From the NCBI GenBank assembly GCA_029553375.1, contig JAKPCH010000004.1, positions 1 to 62,772 of the forward strand: a stretch of 62,772 nucleotides of DNA. Direction: 5' to 3'. Origin of the DNA: Deltaproteobacteria bacterium. Lineage in GTDB: Bacteria; Desulfobacterota; Syntrophia; Syntrophales; UBA8958. The notes under the pieces were generated by a model. The model had not been told where the DNA came from. It worked only from the letters and a program-made list of their open reading frames with translations, and did not search any database. This document shows, in pieces, positions 23,032-35,137 of this stretch. The position numbers and the translations under genes were made by a program. How positions within the stretch are numbered: the first letter of the stretch is position 1; each line of letters opens with the position of its first letter.

Positions 23032-24207
23032 TCAAGGTGTCGGGCCGGGAAGGGGCATCTGGGGCTCCCCCAGGACAAACTTCCCCTCCTCGATCCATTC
23101 CTTGAGGAGATGGGCGATCTCACGGGCCTTGTAGTAACTCGACAGGGGCGCCGTGTAGATCTTCTTCCCGTTGAGGACGATCTGCCCGCTCCTGAGCTCC
23201 TTGTAGCTCACCTCCCCCAGGCTCCGCGCGGTGCCCTTGGGATAGTCCATACCGTAATCGTAGATCTGGGTGTAGATGTCCTCGTCCTTCACGGCGGTGT
23301 AGCGGGCCATCTCCTCGTCGAGGATGGGTATGGGGATCCCCACCCCCACGTAGAGGGAGACGCCGTAACCGAGCATGCTGGCCCCCACCAGCCACTGGGG
23401 GGACATCTCCTTGAGGTTGCCGATGAGGGCCAGGGTGCCCGCCCCCTCCCGGGGCACACCGTTCTTGCCCCTCTTGACGTTGGGGTTGTGCTGCGTCCCC
23501 GGCCAGGCCACGAAACCCTGGGCCCCGCCGAGGAAGACCCTCGTGCCCACGCCGATGGTCCGGTAATAGGGGTCGTTGAAGAGGGGGCTCAGCTGGCCGG
23601 AGGTGGCGTAGTTGGCGTTGCCCATCCGCGGCCTCAGCATGCCCATGTAGGTGTAGATGGTCTTGTCGGACATGTTCACGGCGCAGCTGTAGTTCTGGTA
23701 GCAGTTCCTGGGGTTGAAGAGGACGGCGTCGCGCAGGTCCTGGATGGTGATGTTCTTCTCCACCTTGCGGGCGGGGTAGCAGTCCGTCCCGTAGCCCTCC
23801 GCCCGGAGGCGGATGACGTTGCCCGCCACGAGGTCCTCGATGACGTGGCCGCCGCCGTAGTTGAACTCCCCGGGATAGACGCTGTTGAGGGGATCCCCCT
23901 CGGCGACCTCCGTGGCCCCGATGTAACAGTCCACGGCCGCGAGGCCCGCGTAGGCGGGGACGTCGTTCAGCCAGACGCGGTGGGCCTTGATCCGGGGGGA
24001 GGAGTGTCCGAAGTTGATGAAGGCGCCGGAGGAACACATGGGGCTGAAGGTCCCCGTCGTCACCACGTCGACGCGCCGGGCGGCCTCCACCTCGCCGTGT
24101 CGCTCCACGATGTCGATCATCTCCTCCGCCGTGACGACCACCGCCTTGCCCTGGCGGATCCGCTCGTTGATCTCGGCGTAACTCTTGTGGACCTTGTGTC
24201 TCTTCAT
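23032..24207 (-). CDS. homocysteine biosynthesis protein (DUF39/HcyBio family)
   Basis: The 391-residue protein has the DUF39 hallmark blocks: KSYAEINERIRQGKAVVVTAEEM, VVTTGTFSPMCSSGAFINFGHS (with conserved Cys-58), 'GEFNYGGGHVIEDL', and a C-terminal 'KGTARSLGEVSYKELRSGQI'. In Methanosarcina a DUF39 protein with a ferredoxin/NIL partner makes homocysteine by sulfur transfer to an aspartate-semialdehyde-derived intermediate, an anaerobic route. No ferredoxin partner is adjacent here. ATG 24207 is chosen because the family N-terminus starts there and GGTGAG precedes it. It is the last gene of the nusA-infB-rpsO-pnp run, 4 bp after dut. Confidence 0.88.
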   Translation of the reverse strand: MKRHKVHKSYAEINERIRQGKAVVVTAEEMIDIVERHGEVEAARRVDVVTTGTFSPMCSSGAFINFGHSSPRIKAHRVWLNDVPAYAGLAAVDCYIGATEVAEGDPLNSVYPGEFNYGGGHVIEDLVAGNVIRLRAEGYGTDCYPARKVEKNITIQDLRDAVLFNPRNCYQNYSCAVNMSDKTIYTYMGMLRPRMGNANYATSGQLSPLFNDPYYRTIGVGTRVFLGGAQGFVAWPGTQHNPNVKRGKNGVPREGAGTLALIGNLKEMSPQWLVGASMLGYGVSLYVGVGIPIPILDEEMARYTAVKDEDIYTQIYDYGMDYPKGTARSLGEVSYKELRSGQIVLNGKKIYTAPLSSYYKAREIAHLLKEWIEEGKFVLGEPQMPLPGPTP

Positions 24208-24211
24208 GATC

Positions 24212-24682
24212 TCACCCCTGCCAATCCGTGGATCCGAAGCCCCCGTCACCCCGCGGGGAGCCGGGCAGTTCCGCCACGGGGTCCCACTGGACCCGCCATG
24301 CCCTCTGGACGACCAACTGGGCCACCCTCTCGCCCCGGCGGACCGTGAAGGGACGGGGGCCGAAATTGACGAGGACGACCTTGATCTCCCCCCGGTAGTC
24401 GGCGTCCACCGTGCCGGGGGCGTTGAGGATCCCGACACCCTCTCTTGCCGCCAGGCCGCTGCGGGGCCTGACCTGGCCCTCGAAACCCTCGGGGAGGGCG
24501 ACGGCGATCCCCGTGGGGATGACGCGCCACTCCCCCGGGGGTATCACGACCTCCCCGGCCACGGCGGCACGCAGGTCCATCCCCGCCGCCTGGGGCGTCA
24601 GGTAGCGGGGTAGATCCAGGTCCTCGTGGCCCGGCAGTCTCTTGACCTTCACCCGGAGGGGTCCCGGCACGTCGTTTCCCAC
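24212..24682 (-). CDS. dut: dUTP diphosphatase
   Basis: The 156-residue trimeric dUTPase has all five motifs in order: AGMDLRA, RPRSGLA, NAPGTVDADYRGEI (with the catalytic Asp), RGERVAQLV and the C-terminal GGFGSTD arm. It hydrolyses dUTP to dUMP and pyrophosphate, keeping uracil out of DNA and feeding thymidylate synthesis. The stop of the M16 peptidase gene is 3 bp upstream, and the DUF39 gene follows within 4 bp. Confidence 0.97.
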   Translation of the reverse strand: MGNDVPGPLRVKVKRLPGHEDLDLPRYLTPQAAGMDLRAAVAGEVVIPPGEWRVIPTGIAVALPEGFEGQVRPRSGLAAREGVGILNAPGTVDADYRGEIKVVLVNFGPRPFTVRRGERVAQLVVQRAWRVQWDPVAELPGSPRGDGGFGSTDWQG

Positions 24683-24685
24683 CCC

Positions 24686-25942
24686 CTAAACGCTCAGGAT
24701 GTGGAGGGTCAGCTCCTGCTCCGTCACGGGTCCCAGGGCGGAGACGGAGATGACGCCGGGGTCGAACATCCTCGCCGCCAGGTCCCGGACCCCGTCGGCC
24801 GTCACGGCGTCGATCCCCGCGATGACCTCCTCCGTGGGGACCTGGCGCCCGAAACAGATCTCGTTCTTCGCCAGGCGGGTCATGCGGTTGTCCGTGCTCT
24901 CCATGCCCAAGAGGAGATGGCCCTTGATCAATTCCTTGGCCGCCGCCAGCTCCCGCTCCCCCAGGGGCTCATGGGTCATGCGGCGCATCTCGTCGAGGAT
25001 CAGGCCGAGGACCTCCCGGCACTGCCCCCTGCCCACGCCCACGTAGACGCCGAAGAGACCCGCCTCCAGGTAGGGGACGATGAAGGAATGGACATCGTAG
25101 GCCAGGCCCCGCCGCTCCCTGATCTCCTGGAAGAGGCGGGAACTCATGCTGCCCCCGAGGACGGAGTTGAGGACGAAACCGGCGTAGCGGTCCTCGTCCA
25201 CCGCCGAGGGGGCCAGGGTCCCCACGATCATGTGGATCTGTTCCAGGTCCTTCTCCAGGGCCCGGACCCGCGGCGCGGGCCGCGCCGCCTCCCTCTTCAC
25301 CTCGGCGCCGCCCCCGTTCAAAGAGGCGAAGGCCTCCTGGGCCAGGGCCGCAAAGGTCTCGTGGCGCAGACGGCCCGCCGCCGCCAGGACCGTGTTCGCC
25401 CCGTGGTAGTGGCGCCTGAAGAAGGAGACGAGGCCCTCGCGCGTTAGGGCCTCGATGTTGTGACGCCGGCCGAGGACGGGCAGGCCCAGGCAGTGGCCGT
25501 CCCAGAAGGCCGCCTCGAAGAGGTCGTGGATGTAGTCGTCCGGGGCGTCCTCGAGCATGCTGATCTCCTGGAGGATGACCTGCTTCTCCTTCTCCATCTC
25601 CGCCGGGTCGAAGCGGGAGTGGAGAAAGATATCGCCGAGGAGATCGACGGCCGTCGGCAGGTGGTAATCGGGGACCTTGACGAAAAAGGAGGTCAGCTCC
25701 TTGCCCGTGTAGGCGTTCATCACGCCCCCCACGGAATCGATGGCCGAGGCGATGTCGAAGGCCGACCGCCTCTCGGTCCCCTTGAAGAGCATGTGTTCGA
25801 GGAAATGGGCGGTGCCGTTGGTCTCCTCGCTCTCGCAGCACGACCCCGCCTTGACCCAGATGCCGATGGACACGGACCGGACGTGGTCCAACTCCTCCGT
25901 GACCACCCTCAGGCCGCTGGCCAGGGTGACGGTCTCAATCAT
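24686..25942 (-). CDS. M16-family zinc metallopeptidase (pitrilysin/processing-peptidase type)
   Basis: 418 residues: residues 46-50 form the inverted zinc motif HFLEH, with the third ligand Glu in the downstream segment about residues 120-130 ([13 protein letters not shown]). A second, inactive M16 domain (about 230-418) completes the clam shell. It resembles the bacterial homologues of the mitochondrial processing peptidase (YmxG type), which also follow pnp in Bacillus. Target peptides are unknown. It overlaps the end of pnp by 8 bp. Confidence 0.93.
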   Translation of the reverse strand: MIETVTLASGLRVVTEELDHVRSVSIGIWVKAGSCCESEETNGTAHFLEHMLFKGTERRSAFDIASAIDSVGGVMNAYTGKELTSFFVKVPDYHLPTAVDLLGDIFLHSRFDPAEMEKEKQVILQEISMLEDAPDDYIHDLFEAAFWDGHCLGLPVLGRRHNIEALTREGLVSFFRRHYHGANTVLAAAGRLRHETFAALAQEAFASLNGGGAEVKREAARPAPRVRALEKDLEQIHMIVGTLAPSAVDEDRYAGFVLNSVLGGSMSSRLFQEIRERRGLAYDVHSFIVPYLEAGLFGVYVGVGRGQCREVLGLILDEMRRMTHEPLGERELAAAKELIKGHLLLGMESTDNRMTRLAKNEICFGRQVPTEEVIAGIDAVTADGVRDLAARMFDPGVISVSALGPVTEQELTLHILSV

Positions 25943-28055
25943 TGCCCTCCAGGGCCTCCCGACGGCTCAGCCTGATCTTGCCCTGCTTGTCGATCTCCAG
26001 GACCTTCACCATCACCTCGTCACCCTCGTTGAGGACGTCCGTCACCTTGTTGACCCGCTTCTTGGAGAGCTGGGAGATGTGGACGAGACCCTCCGTCCCG
26101 GGGAGGATCTCGACGAAGGCGCCGAAATCGACGACCTTCTTGACCGTCCCCTTGTAGATCTTGCCGATCTCCGCCTCCTCCGTGAGCCACCTCACCATGG
26201 CCACGGCCCGGGCCGCCGCCTCGGCGTCGCTGGAGGCGATGGTCACCGTCCCGTCGTCTTCGACGTCGATGGTGACGCCCGTCTCGCTGATGATCTGACG
26301 GATGTTCTTCCCGCCCGATCCGATGACGTCCCTCACCCTCTCGGGCTTGACCTTGATGGTCGTGATCCGCGGGGCGTAGACGGAGATGTCGGGCCGCGGC
26401 TCGCTGATGGTCTCCCGGAGGCGGTCGATGATGAACAGCCGCCCGCGGCGGGCCTGATCGAGGGCCCGGGCCAGGATGTCGGCCGTGAGGCCGTCGATCT
26501 TGATATCCATCTGCATGGCCGTGATGCCCTTCTTGGTGCCGCAGACCTTGAAATCCATGTCCCCCGCGTGGTCCTCGTCGCCGAGGATGTCGGAGAGGAT
26601 CACGACGTCGTCGCCCTCCTTGAGGAGGCCCATGGCGATGCCGGCCACCGTGTCCTTCACGGGGACGCCCCCGTCCATGAGGGAGAGGCTGCCGCCGCAG
26701 ACCGTCGCCATGGACGACGAGCCGTTGGAGGAAAGGATCTCCGAGACGATGCGGATGGTGTAGGGGAACCGTTCCTGGGACGGGAGGACGGGCAGGAGGG
26801 CCCGGCGGGCCAGGTTGCCGTGGCCGATCTCCCTCCGTCCCGGGCTCCTGAGGGGTCTGGCCTCACCGACACAGTAGGGGGGGAAGTTGTAGTGGAGGAT
26901 GAAGGAACGCATCTCCTCCCCCGTGATGAAGTCTATCCGCTGCTCGTCCGAGGAGGTCCCCAGGGTCAGGGCGACCATGGCCTGGGTCTCCCCCCTCGTG
27001 AAGAGGGCCGAACCGTGGGCCCGGGGCAGGAGCCCCACCTCGCAGCTGATGGGCCGGATCTCGTCCGGCGCCCGGCCGTCGCACCTCTTCCCCTCTTTGA
27101 GGATCATCTCCCGCAGGGTCTTCCTCTCCAGCTGCTCGAAGATCCCCGCCACCGCCGAGGCCCGCGACGGGTCCTCCGCGGCGAACTCCTGGAGGGTCCG
27201 GCGGCGCAGGTCGTCGAGGGCGGCGTAGCGCTCCCTCTTCCCCGGCGTGGAATAGGCGGCCTTGAGGCCTTCCAGGGCGAAACGGCTCACCGCCGCCAGG
27301 AGGTCCTCGTCGACGGCCGGCGCCGCCACGGGCCTCTTCTCCTTTCCCACGGCGGCGCGGAGGCGGTCCTGCAGGGCGATGACGGGACGGAGGTGTTCCA
27401 GGCCGAACTCGATGGCCCCCAGGATCTGCTCCTCCGAGGCCTCCTTCGCCTCCCCCTCCACCATGACCAGATTGACGCCGAACTCCTCGCCCTCCTTCGT
27501 GGGCGGGACCTTCCGCCCCGTGAGGAAGATGTTGATCTCCCCCTCCTCCTGCTCGTCGAGGGAGGGGTTCGCTATGTACCGGCCCTCGAGGAGGCCGACC
27601 CGGATGCCCGCGATGGGGCCGTGGAAGGGGATGTCGGATATCCCCAGGGCCGCCGAGGCCCCCAGCATGGCCGCCACGCCCGGGTCGTTGTCGTTGTCCA
27701 CGGACAGGACCGTGGCGATCACCTGGGTCTCGAAGTGATAACCCTTGGGGATGAGGGGGCGGATGGACCGGTCGATGAGGCGGGAGGTCAGGATCTCCCG
27801 CTCGTTGGGACGCCCCTCCCGCTTGAAGAACCCGCCGGGGATCTTACCCGCCGCGAAGGTCATCTCCTGATAATCGACGGTGAGGGGCAGAAAATCGAGC
27901 CCCTCCCGGGCGGTCTTCAGGGAGACGGCCGTGACGAGGACCACCGTGTCCCCATAGCGGACAAAAACGGCGCCGTCGGCCTGACCCGCCATGTAGGAGG
28001 TCTTCAGGGTCACCTCCCGGCCTGCAAAATCACAAGAATGTACGTTGTTACTCAT
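25935..28055 (-). CDS. pnp: polyribonucleotide nucleotidyltransferase (PNPase)
   Basis: The 706-residue protein has two RNase PH domains (about 1-220 and 305-540; catalytic region '[15 protein letters not shown]' and '[16 protein letters not shown]'), a KH domain (about 550-615, [10 protein letters not shown]) and an S1 domain (about 615-690). PNPase degrades RNA phosphorolytically from the 3' end in the degradosome. It follows rpsO, the classic order, and a long hairpin lies in the rpsO-pnp gap. The ATG start has a modest ribosome binding site. Length is normal for the family. Confidence 0.97.
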   Translation of the reverse strand: MSNNVHSCDFAGREVTLKTSYMAGQADGAVFVRYGDTVVLVTAVSLKTAREGLDFLPLTVDYQEMTFAAGKIPGGFFKREGRPNEREILTSRLIDRSIRPLIPKGYHFETQVIATVLSVDNDNDPGVAAMLGASAALGISDIPFHGPIAGIRVGLLEGRYIANPSLDEQEEGEINIFLTGRKVPPTKEGEEFGVNLVMVEGEAKEASEEQILGAIEFGLEHLRPVIALQDRLRAAVGKEKRPVAAPAVDEDLLAAVSRFALEGLKAAYSTPGKRERYAALDDLRRRTLQEFAAEDPSRASAVAGIFEQLERKTLREMILKEGKRCDGRAPDEIRPISCEVGLLPRAHGSALFTRGETQAMVALTLGTSSDEQRIDFITGEEMRSFILHYNFPPYCVGEARPLRSPGRREIGHGNLARRALLPVLPSQERFPYTIRIVSEILSSNGSSSMATVCGGSLSLMDGGVPVKDTVAGIAMGLLKEGDDVVILSDILGDEDHAGDMDFKVCGTKKGITAMQMDIKIDGLTADILARALDQARRGRLFIIDRLRETISEPRPDISVYAPRITTIKVKPERVRDVIGSGGKNIRQIISETGVTIDVEDDGTVTIASSDAEAAARAVAMVRWLTEEAEIGKIYKGTVKKVVDFGAFVEILPGTEGLVHISQLSKKRVNKVTDVLNEGDEVMVKVLEIDKQGKIRLSRREALEGND

Positions 28056-28087
28056 AGGTTTTTCCTTATACCTTTCTGCTCTCGACG

Positions 28088-28137
28088 GGCAGAGACACGC
28101 CTCCCCGGGTCACCGCCCGGATCGGGACGTCTCTGCC
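28088..28137 (-). promoter_or_regulatory. hairpin in the rpsO-pnp gap, candidate RNase III processing/autoregulation site
   Basis: A perfect 9-bp outer stem (GGCAGAGAC at 28088-28096 and GTCTCTGCC at 28129-28137) encloses a second CCGGG/CCCGG stem. It sits 33 bp before pnp. In E. coli a stem at the same place is cut by RNase III and lets PNPase repress its own mRNA. That this one acts likewise is inference. Confidence 0.55.
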
Positions 28138-28185
28138 GCAATTAATCCTTGCCGCCATGGGCGCAGGGAAATCTCTCCCGGGCCT

Positions 28186-28452
28186 TCACTTCCTCAGGCC
28201 GAGGCGGTTGATGATGGATCGGTACCGCTCGATATCCTTCTTCTTCAGATAGTCGAGGAGACGGCGCCTCTGGCTGACCAGCTTCAGCAATCCCCGCCGG
28301 GAATGGTGGTCCTTCTTGTGCATCTTGAAATGCTCCGTCAGGTACTCGATCCTGGCGCTCAACAGGGCGATCTGGACCTCCGGCGACCCCGTGTCCGTTT
28401 CGTGGAGCCGGTAACCGGAGATGATCCCTTTCCTCTTCTCTGCATCCAACAC
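28186..28452 (-). CDS. rpsO: 30S ribosomal protein S15
   Basis: The 88-residue protein has the S15 pattern: [61 protein letters not shown]15 binds the central domain of 16S rRNA early in assembly. GTG start with a strong GGAGGAATAAGG site. It lies between truB and pnp, the canonical context. Confidence 0.97.
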   Translation of the reverse strand: MLDAEKRKGIISGYRLHETDTGSPEVQIALLSARIEYLTEHFKMHKKDHHSRRGLLKLVSQRRRLLDYLKKKDIERYRSIINRLGLRK

Positions 28453-28512
28453 GACCTTATTCCTCCTATCTCTATATCCTTTTCCAATGATGGGTTATGT
28501 TCGCAAGGAAAA

Positions 28513-29427
28513 TCAGGGGTCCTTGAAGACCCTCAACAAACGGAAACCGCAGGCCCCCGGGGTCCGCCCGTCCGCGCCTCCCCTCCCCTCCAGGGCGGCG
28601 ACGGCGGCCAAATGGCCGGTCGGAGTGAGGAATTTTACCATATCCCCCTCGGCAAATAAAGGGTGATCACGGTCCCCCAGGATCTCCGCCCGGGGGGCGA
28701 TGCCCCTGCGGATCCCCTCCGCCGCCCCCTCGTCGAGGTACAGGGAAGGGACGTGGGAGAGGGCCTCGGCCATGGGGATCACCCCCGCCCGCAGGGCCTC
28801 CCGGTCTTCCGGCCTCACGGCCCTCGTCTCGTCGAAGGGGCCGCTGGCCGTCCGGCGCAGGGCGTACAGACAGGCCCCGCACCCCAGCATCCCTCCCGCC
28901 TCGGCGCAGAGGGAACGGACGTACGTGCCGGCGGAACAGGTGACGGAAAAGGTGACGTGGGGCGGCTTCACCTCCTCCACCTCGAGGGAGAAGATCTCCA
29001 CCTCCCTCGGGGGGGCCTCGACGGCTACACCCTTCCTCGCCCAACTGTAGAGGGCCCGGCCGCGGTGCTTGACCGCCGAGTACAGGGGCGGCCGCTGGCT
29101 GATCCGCCCCCGGAAACGGGCCAGGACCTGCCGCACCTCCTCCTCCCGGACCCGCGCCTCCGCCGTCCTCACGACCCGCCCCTCGATGTCGAGGGTGTCC
29201 GTCTCGACGCCCAAGAGCATCGTCGCCCGGTAGGTCTTGGCCTGGCCGGAGAGGAAGGGCGACAGCTTCGTCCCCTCGTCGAGGCAGACGACGAGGACCC
29301 CCGTCGCCAGGGGATCCAGGGTCCCCACGTGACCCGCCTTCCGCACCTCCAGGGCCCTCTTGACCATCGTCACGACGTCATGGGAGGTGAGACCGGCGGG
29401 TTTGTCCACCACGACCACACCGTTCAT
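28513..29427 (-). CDS. truB: tRNA pseudouridine-55 synthase
   Basis: The 304-residue enzyme has the TruB N-terminal block VVVVDKPAGLTSHDVV, the catalytic region AGHVGTLDPLATGVL (Asp nucleophile), RPPLYSAVKHRGRALYSWAR and a C-terminal PUA-like part. It makes pseudouridine 55 in the T-loop of tRNAs. ATG overlaps the nrnA stop (ATGA). Length is normal. Confidence 0.97.
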   Translation of the reverse strand: MNGVVVVDKPAGLTSHDVVTMVKRALEVRKAGHVGTLDPLATGVLVVCLDEGTKLSPFLSGQAKTYRATMLLGVETDTLDIEGRVVRTAEARVREEEVRQVLARFRGRISQRPPLYSAVKHRGRALYSWARKGVAVEAPPREVEIFSLEVEEVKPPHVTFSVTCSAGTYVRSLCAEAGGMLGCGACLYALRRTASGPFDETRAVRPEDREALRAGVIPMAEALSHVPSLYLDEGAAEGIRRGIAPRAEILGDRDHPLFAEGDMVKFLTPTGHLAAVAALEGRGGADGRTPGACGFRLLRVFKDP

Positions 29428-30380
29428 CGGGCGATGATCTTCCCTATCTCTTCCATCAGCCTCCGCCGGACCTCGGCGAAACCGCCCCCGATCCGGCAGG
29501 CCGCCGCGTTCATGTGACCGCCTCCCCCGAACGCCCGGGCCACCCGCTCGACGTTGTAGGCGTTCTTGGAACGGAGGCTGACCTTGAAGACCCCGTCCGG
29601 CATCTCCGTGAAAAGGACGGACACGACCACCCCCTTCACGGACCGGGGGATGTCGACGAACCCCTCCGTGTGCTCGGCCAGGGCCTGGGTCTCGGCGAAG
29701 TCCCTCTGGAGCACCACCAGGTAGCCGACCCGCCCGTCCCTCTCGAAGGTGAGGCTCTGGATGGCCCGGGCGAGGAGGCGGACCTTGGCGGGGGGGTTGT
29801 CCTCATAGACGTGCTGGGAGATCCCCTGGGGGTCCGCCCCGTGCTCCACGAGGCGGCCGGCGGCGACGAGGGCCTCGGGGGTGGTGTTGCTGTAGCGAAA
29901 CCCGCCCGTGTCGGTGAGGATGGCCGTGTAGAGGGCCGTGGCGATCTCGCCCGTCACGGGGGCCCCCAGGGCCTCGATGAGTCTCAGGACGAGTTCGCCC
30001 GTGGAACTCGCCCGGGGGTCCACGAGGGCGAGGGGGGTGAAACCGCCGTTGCTCACGTGGTGATCGATGTTGATGAGGGGTCTGACGGCGGCGATGCGGG
30101 CCGCCTGGGAGCCCACACGGTCCAGTTCGCTGCAGTCCAGGACGAAGGCGGCGTCGAAACCGTCCAGGGGGGGAAGGTCCCTGACGATCCTCTCCGCCCC
30201 GGGGAGGAAGGCGTAATTGCCGGGGGTCGGGTCCTCGTTGTAGATGGAGGCCTCCTTCCCCATATCCCTCAGGAGATGAAAGAGGGCCAGTTCCGAGCCC
30301 AGGGCGTCGCCGTCGAGCTTCAGATGGGAGGTGATGAGAAACCTCCTTTTGTTTTTTATGGCCTCAATGATCTCCTTCAT
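29424..30380 (-). CDS. nrnA: bifunctional oligoribonuclease/PAP phosphatase NrnA (DHH/DHHA1)
   Basis: The 318-residue protein has the DHH motifs HLKLDGDALGSELAL, 'FVLDCSELDRVG', and INIDHHVSNGGFT (the DHH triad), then a DHHA1 substrate domain ending AFGGGGHMNAAACRIGG. NrnA degrades nano-RNAs and pAp. It is common between rbfA and truB in this gene order in many phyla. It overlaps rbfA by 17 bp. Confidence 0.95.
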   Translation of the reverse strand: MKEIIEAIKNKRRFLITSHLKLDGDALGSELALFHLLRDMGKEASIYNEDPTPGNYAFLPGAERIVRDLPPLDGFDAAFVLDCSELDRVGSQAARIAAVRPLINIDHHVSNGGFTPLALVDPRASSTGELVLRLIEALGAPVTGEIATALYTAILTDTGGFRYSNTTPEALVAAGRLVEHGADPQGISQHVYEDNPPAKVRLLARAIQSLTFERDGRVGYLVVLQRDFAETQALAEHTEGFVDIPRSVKGVVVSVLFTEMPDGVFKVSLRSKNAYNVERVARAFGGGGHMNAAACRIGGGFAEVRRRLMEEIGKIIAR

Positions 30381-30738
30381 CCCTTTCCCTTTCCTGGGCC
30401 TGCAATTCCGTGATGATGCGGTCTATGCGGCTGCCGTACGCGAAGGACCCGTCCACGACGAAGACGATCTCCGGCACGTACCGGAGCCGGAGGCGGCGGC
30501 CCAACTCGCGGCGCAGGAAACCCGTCGCCCCCCGGAGGGCCGACTCCGTCTCGGGCCGGCATGTCTCCTGGCCCATTTCCACGAAGTAGATCTTCGCGTG
30601 GCGCAGGTCTTCGCTCACCTTCACGCCCGTGACGGTGACCATGGAAACCCGGACGTCCCCCATCTCCCGATGGAGGATCTCCGCCATCTCTTCCCGGATG
30701 CGGTCTGCGACCCTATCGGCCCTCTTGAAGGTCGTCAT
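30364..30738 (-). CDS. rbfA: ribosome-binding factor A
   Basis: The 124-residue protein starts MTTFKRADRVADRIREEMAEILHREM and has the KH-like RbfA fold with VTVTGVKVSEDLRHAKIYF and the C-terminal LRLRYVPEIVFVVDGS. It helps 16S rRNA 5'-end maturation on the small subunit. I place the start at ATG 30738 because the family N-terminus begins there; it overlaps the upstream DUF503 gene by 26 bp. Confidence 0.95.
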   Translation of the reverse strand: MTTFKRADRVADRIREEMAEILHREMGDVRVSMVTVTGVKVSEDLRHAKIYFVEMGQETCRPETESALRGATGFLRRELGRRLRLRYVPEIVFVVDGSFAYGSRIDRIITELQAQERERDEGDH

Positions 30739-31096
30739 AGGCCTCGTCACCGTACTTTCCCGCCATGTAGCGTCCCGCCTCGCCCGTGACGTCTCCGCCC
30801 AGGGCCCCCGTGAGATTGACGATCTCCCGGTGGGCGACCATGACCTCCGCCAGGTGGAGGTCCTCGATGAACCTGAAGACGTGATCCATCTTGGCATCGA
30901 TCAGGCGGCGGTCGTTACCCACGAGGGAGAAACCGACCTCGGCCTTCCCCCAGAGGTCCTGGTCCCCCACCTCGGCGATGGAGATGTTGAACTCGTTCTG
31001 CGTCCTCTTCAGGATCTTCCTGAGGACACCCCTCTTCTCCTTGAGGGACCTCACCTCGGGGATCAAGAGGACGACGATGCCGTGCCCTACCACCAT
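30713..31096 (-). CDS. ylxP: DUF503 family protein (YlxP-like)
   Basis: The 127-residue protein has the DUF503 pattern: VVLLIPEVRSLKEKRGVLRKILKRTQNEFNIS, 'EVGDQDLWGKAEVGFSLVGND'. YlxP is in the nusA-infB-rbfA operon of Bacillus and has been linked to ribosome biogenesis; its molecular role is not well defined. It has 17 bp to infB and overlaps rbfA, an operon arrangement matching Firmicutes. Confidence 0.9.
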   Translation of the reverse strand: MVVGHGIVVLLIPEVRSLKEKRGVLRKILKRTQNEFNISIAEVGDQDLWGKAEVGFSLVGNDRRLIDAKMDHVFRFIEDLHLAEVMVAHREIVNLTGALGGDVTGEAGRYMAGKYGDEAYDDLQEGR

Positions 31097-31112
31097 CGGT
31101 CACCGCCTAGTC

Positions 31113-33839
<2,727 letters not shown>

Positions 33840-33866
33840 GACCGACCTCCCGACCTCCACGGGGCC

Positions 33867-35129
33867 TCACGACACCCTTTTGCTGTTTTCATCCGCCGTC
33901 AATACCGCCGCAGCGGCTATCCAAGCCTCGATCCTGTCCTCCTCGGCGCCCGTGATGTCCGCCAGCACCTCCTTCTGCGTCGCCGCCACCTGGGCCGGGT
34001 CTTTGATGCCGCCCTTGACGAGGATCTCGGCGTCTTCCTCCGTCATCCCGGGGATCTTCATGAGGGCCGCCCGGGCGTCCTCTTCCTCCTTCGTGGCCGA
34101 CTCGCCCTTCACGTCGATCTTCCAACCCGTCAGCCGCACGGCGAGCTGGACGTTCAGGCCGTTCTTCCCGATGGCGAGGGAGAGCTGGTCGTCGGGGACG
34201 ATCACCTCCATCGCCCTACTCTCCTCGTCGATCAACACCCGGTCGACCTTGGCGGGGGAAAGGGCGGCACAGACATACTTGGCGGGATCTTCGCTATAGG
34301 GGACGACATCGATCTTCTCCCCCCGCAGCTCCTGGACGACCCCCTGGACCCGCGATCCCCTCATGCCGACGCAGGCCCCCACGGGATCGATGTCCCGGTC
34401 CTTGCTGCGGACGGCGATCTTGGCCCTCTTACCCGGTTCCCTGGCCACGCTGACGATCTCGATGAGCCCCTCCGATATCTCGGGGACCTCCATCTCAAAC
34501 AGGGCCTTGAGAAACCCCGGATGGGTGCGGGACAGAAGTATCTGGGGCCCCTTGGCGGTCTTGTCCTTCACGTCGAAGATGAAGGCCCTGATCCTTTCGC
34601 CCCTCCTGTAACCCTCCCGATGGATCTGCTCCGCCGCGGGGATGACCCCCTCGGCCCGGCCCAGGTTGACGACGATGTTCCCCCCCTCGAACCGCTGGAT
34701 GAAACCGCTCACCAACGTCCCCTTCCTGTCCTTGTACTCCTCGTAGACCGTGTCCCGTTCCGCGTCCTTGACCTTTTGGATGATGATCTGCTTGGCCGCC
34801 TGGACGGCGATCCTCCCGAAGGTGCTGGTGTCCACCTTGATCCCGAGCTCGTCCCCCGGCTCGGCCTCCTCGTCCAACTCGCGGGCCTCGGCGAGGGAGA
34901 TCTGCACCTCCGGATCCGTCACCTTGACCTCCACCGTCTTGAACTGAAAGACCTCGATCTCCCCGAGCTCGTCGTTATAGTGGGCCTCGATCTCCACCCT
35001 GGGACCCAGCTTCTGCCGCGCCGCCCTCAGCATGGCCGCCTCGAGGGCCTCAATGATCACCGCCCGGTCGATCCCCCGATCCTTACCCAGTTGGTCAATC
35101 AGTCTCTTGAGTTCCGGAAACATTGACAA
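33867..35129 (-). CDS. nusA: transcription termination/antitermination protein NusA
   Basis: The 420-residue protein has the NusA N-terminal RNA-polymerase-binding domain (about 1-130), S1 (about 135-200: GTLVSGFIQRFEGGNIVVNLG), KH1 and KH2 (about 205-345, with VGACVGMRGSRVQGV and GKNGLNVQLAVRLTGWKI) and a helix-hairpin-helix end (IPGMTEEDAEILVKGGI). It controls pausing and termination. It lies between rimP and infB. ATG 35129 or 35123 could be the start. Confidence 0.97.
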   Translation of the reverse strand: MSMFPELKRLIDQLGKDRGIDRAVIIEALEAAMLRAARQKLGPRVEIEAHYNDELGEIEVFQFKTVEVKVTDPEVQISLAEARELDEEAEPGDELGIKVDTSTFGRIAVQAAKQIIIQKVKDAERDTVYEEYKDRKGTLVSGFIQRFEGGNIVVNLGRAEGVIPAAEQIHREGYRRGERIRAFIFDVKDKTAKGPQILLSRTHPGFLKALFEMEVPEISEGLIEIVSVAREPGKRAKIAVRSKDRDIDPVGACVGMRGSRVQGVVQELRGEKIDVVPYSEDPAKYVCAALSPAKVDRVLIDEESRAMEVIVPDDQLSLAIGKNGLNVQLAVRLTGWKIDVKGESATKEEEDARAALMKIPGMTEEDAEILVKGGIKDPAQVAATQKEVLADITGAEEDRIEAWIAAAAVLTADENSKRVS

Positions 35130-35137
35130 ACCCTCCC

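Noticed and set aside
25740-28145. An 801-codon open plus-strand frame opposite pnp and the M16 gene
   Set aside because: No family resemblance; the minus strand has complete PNPase and M16 domains there.
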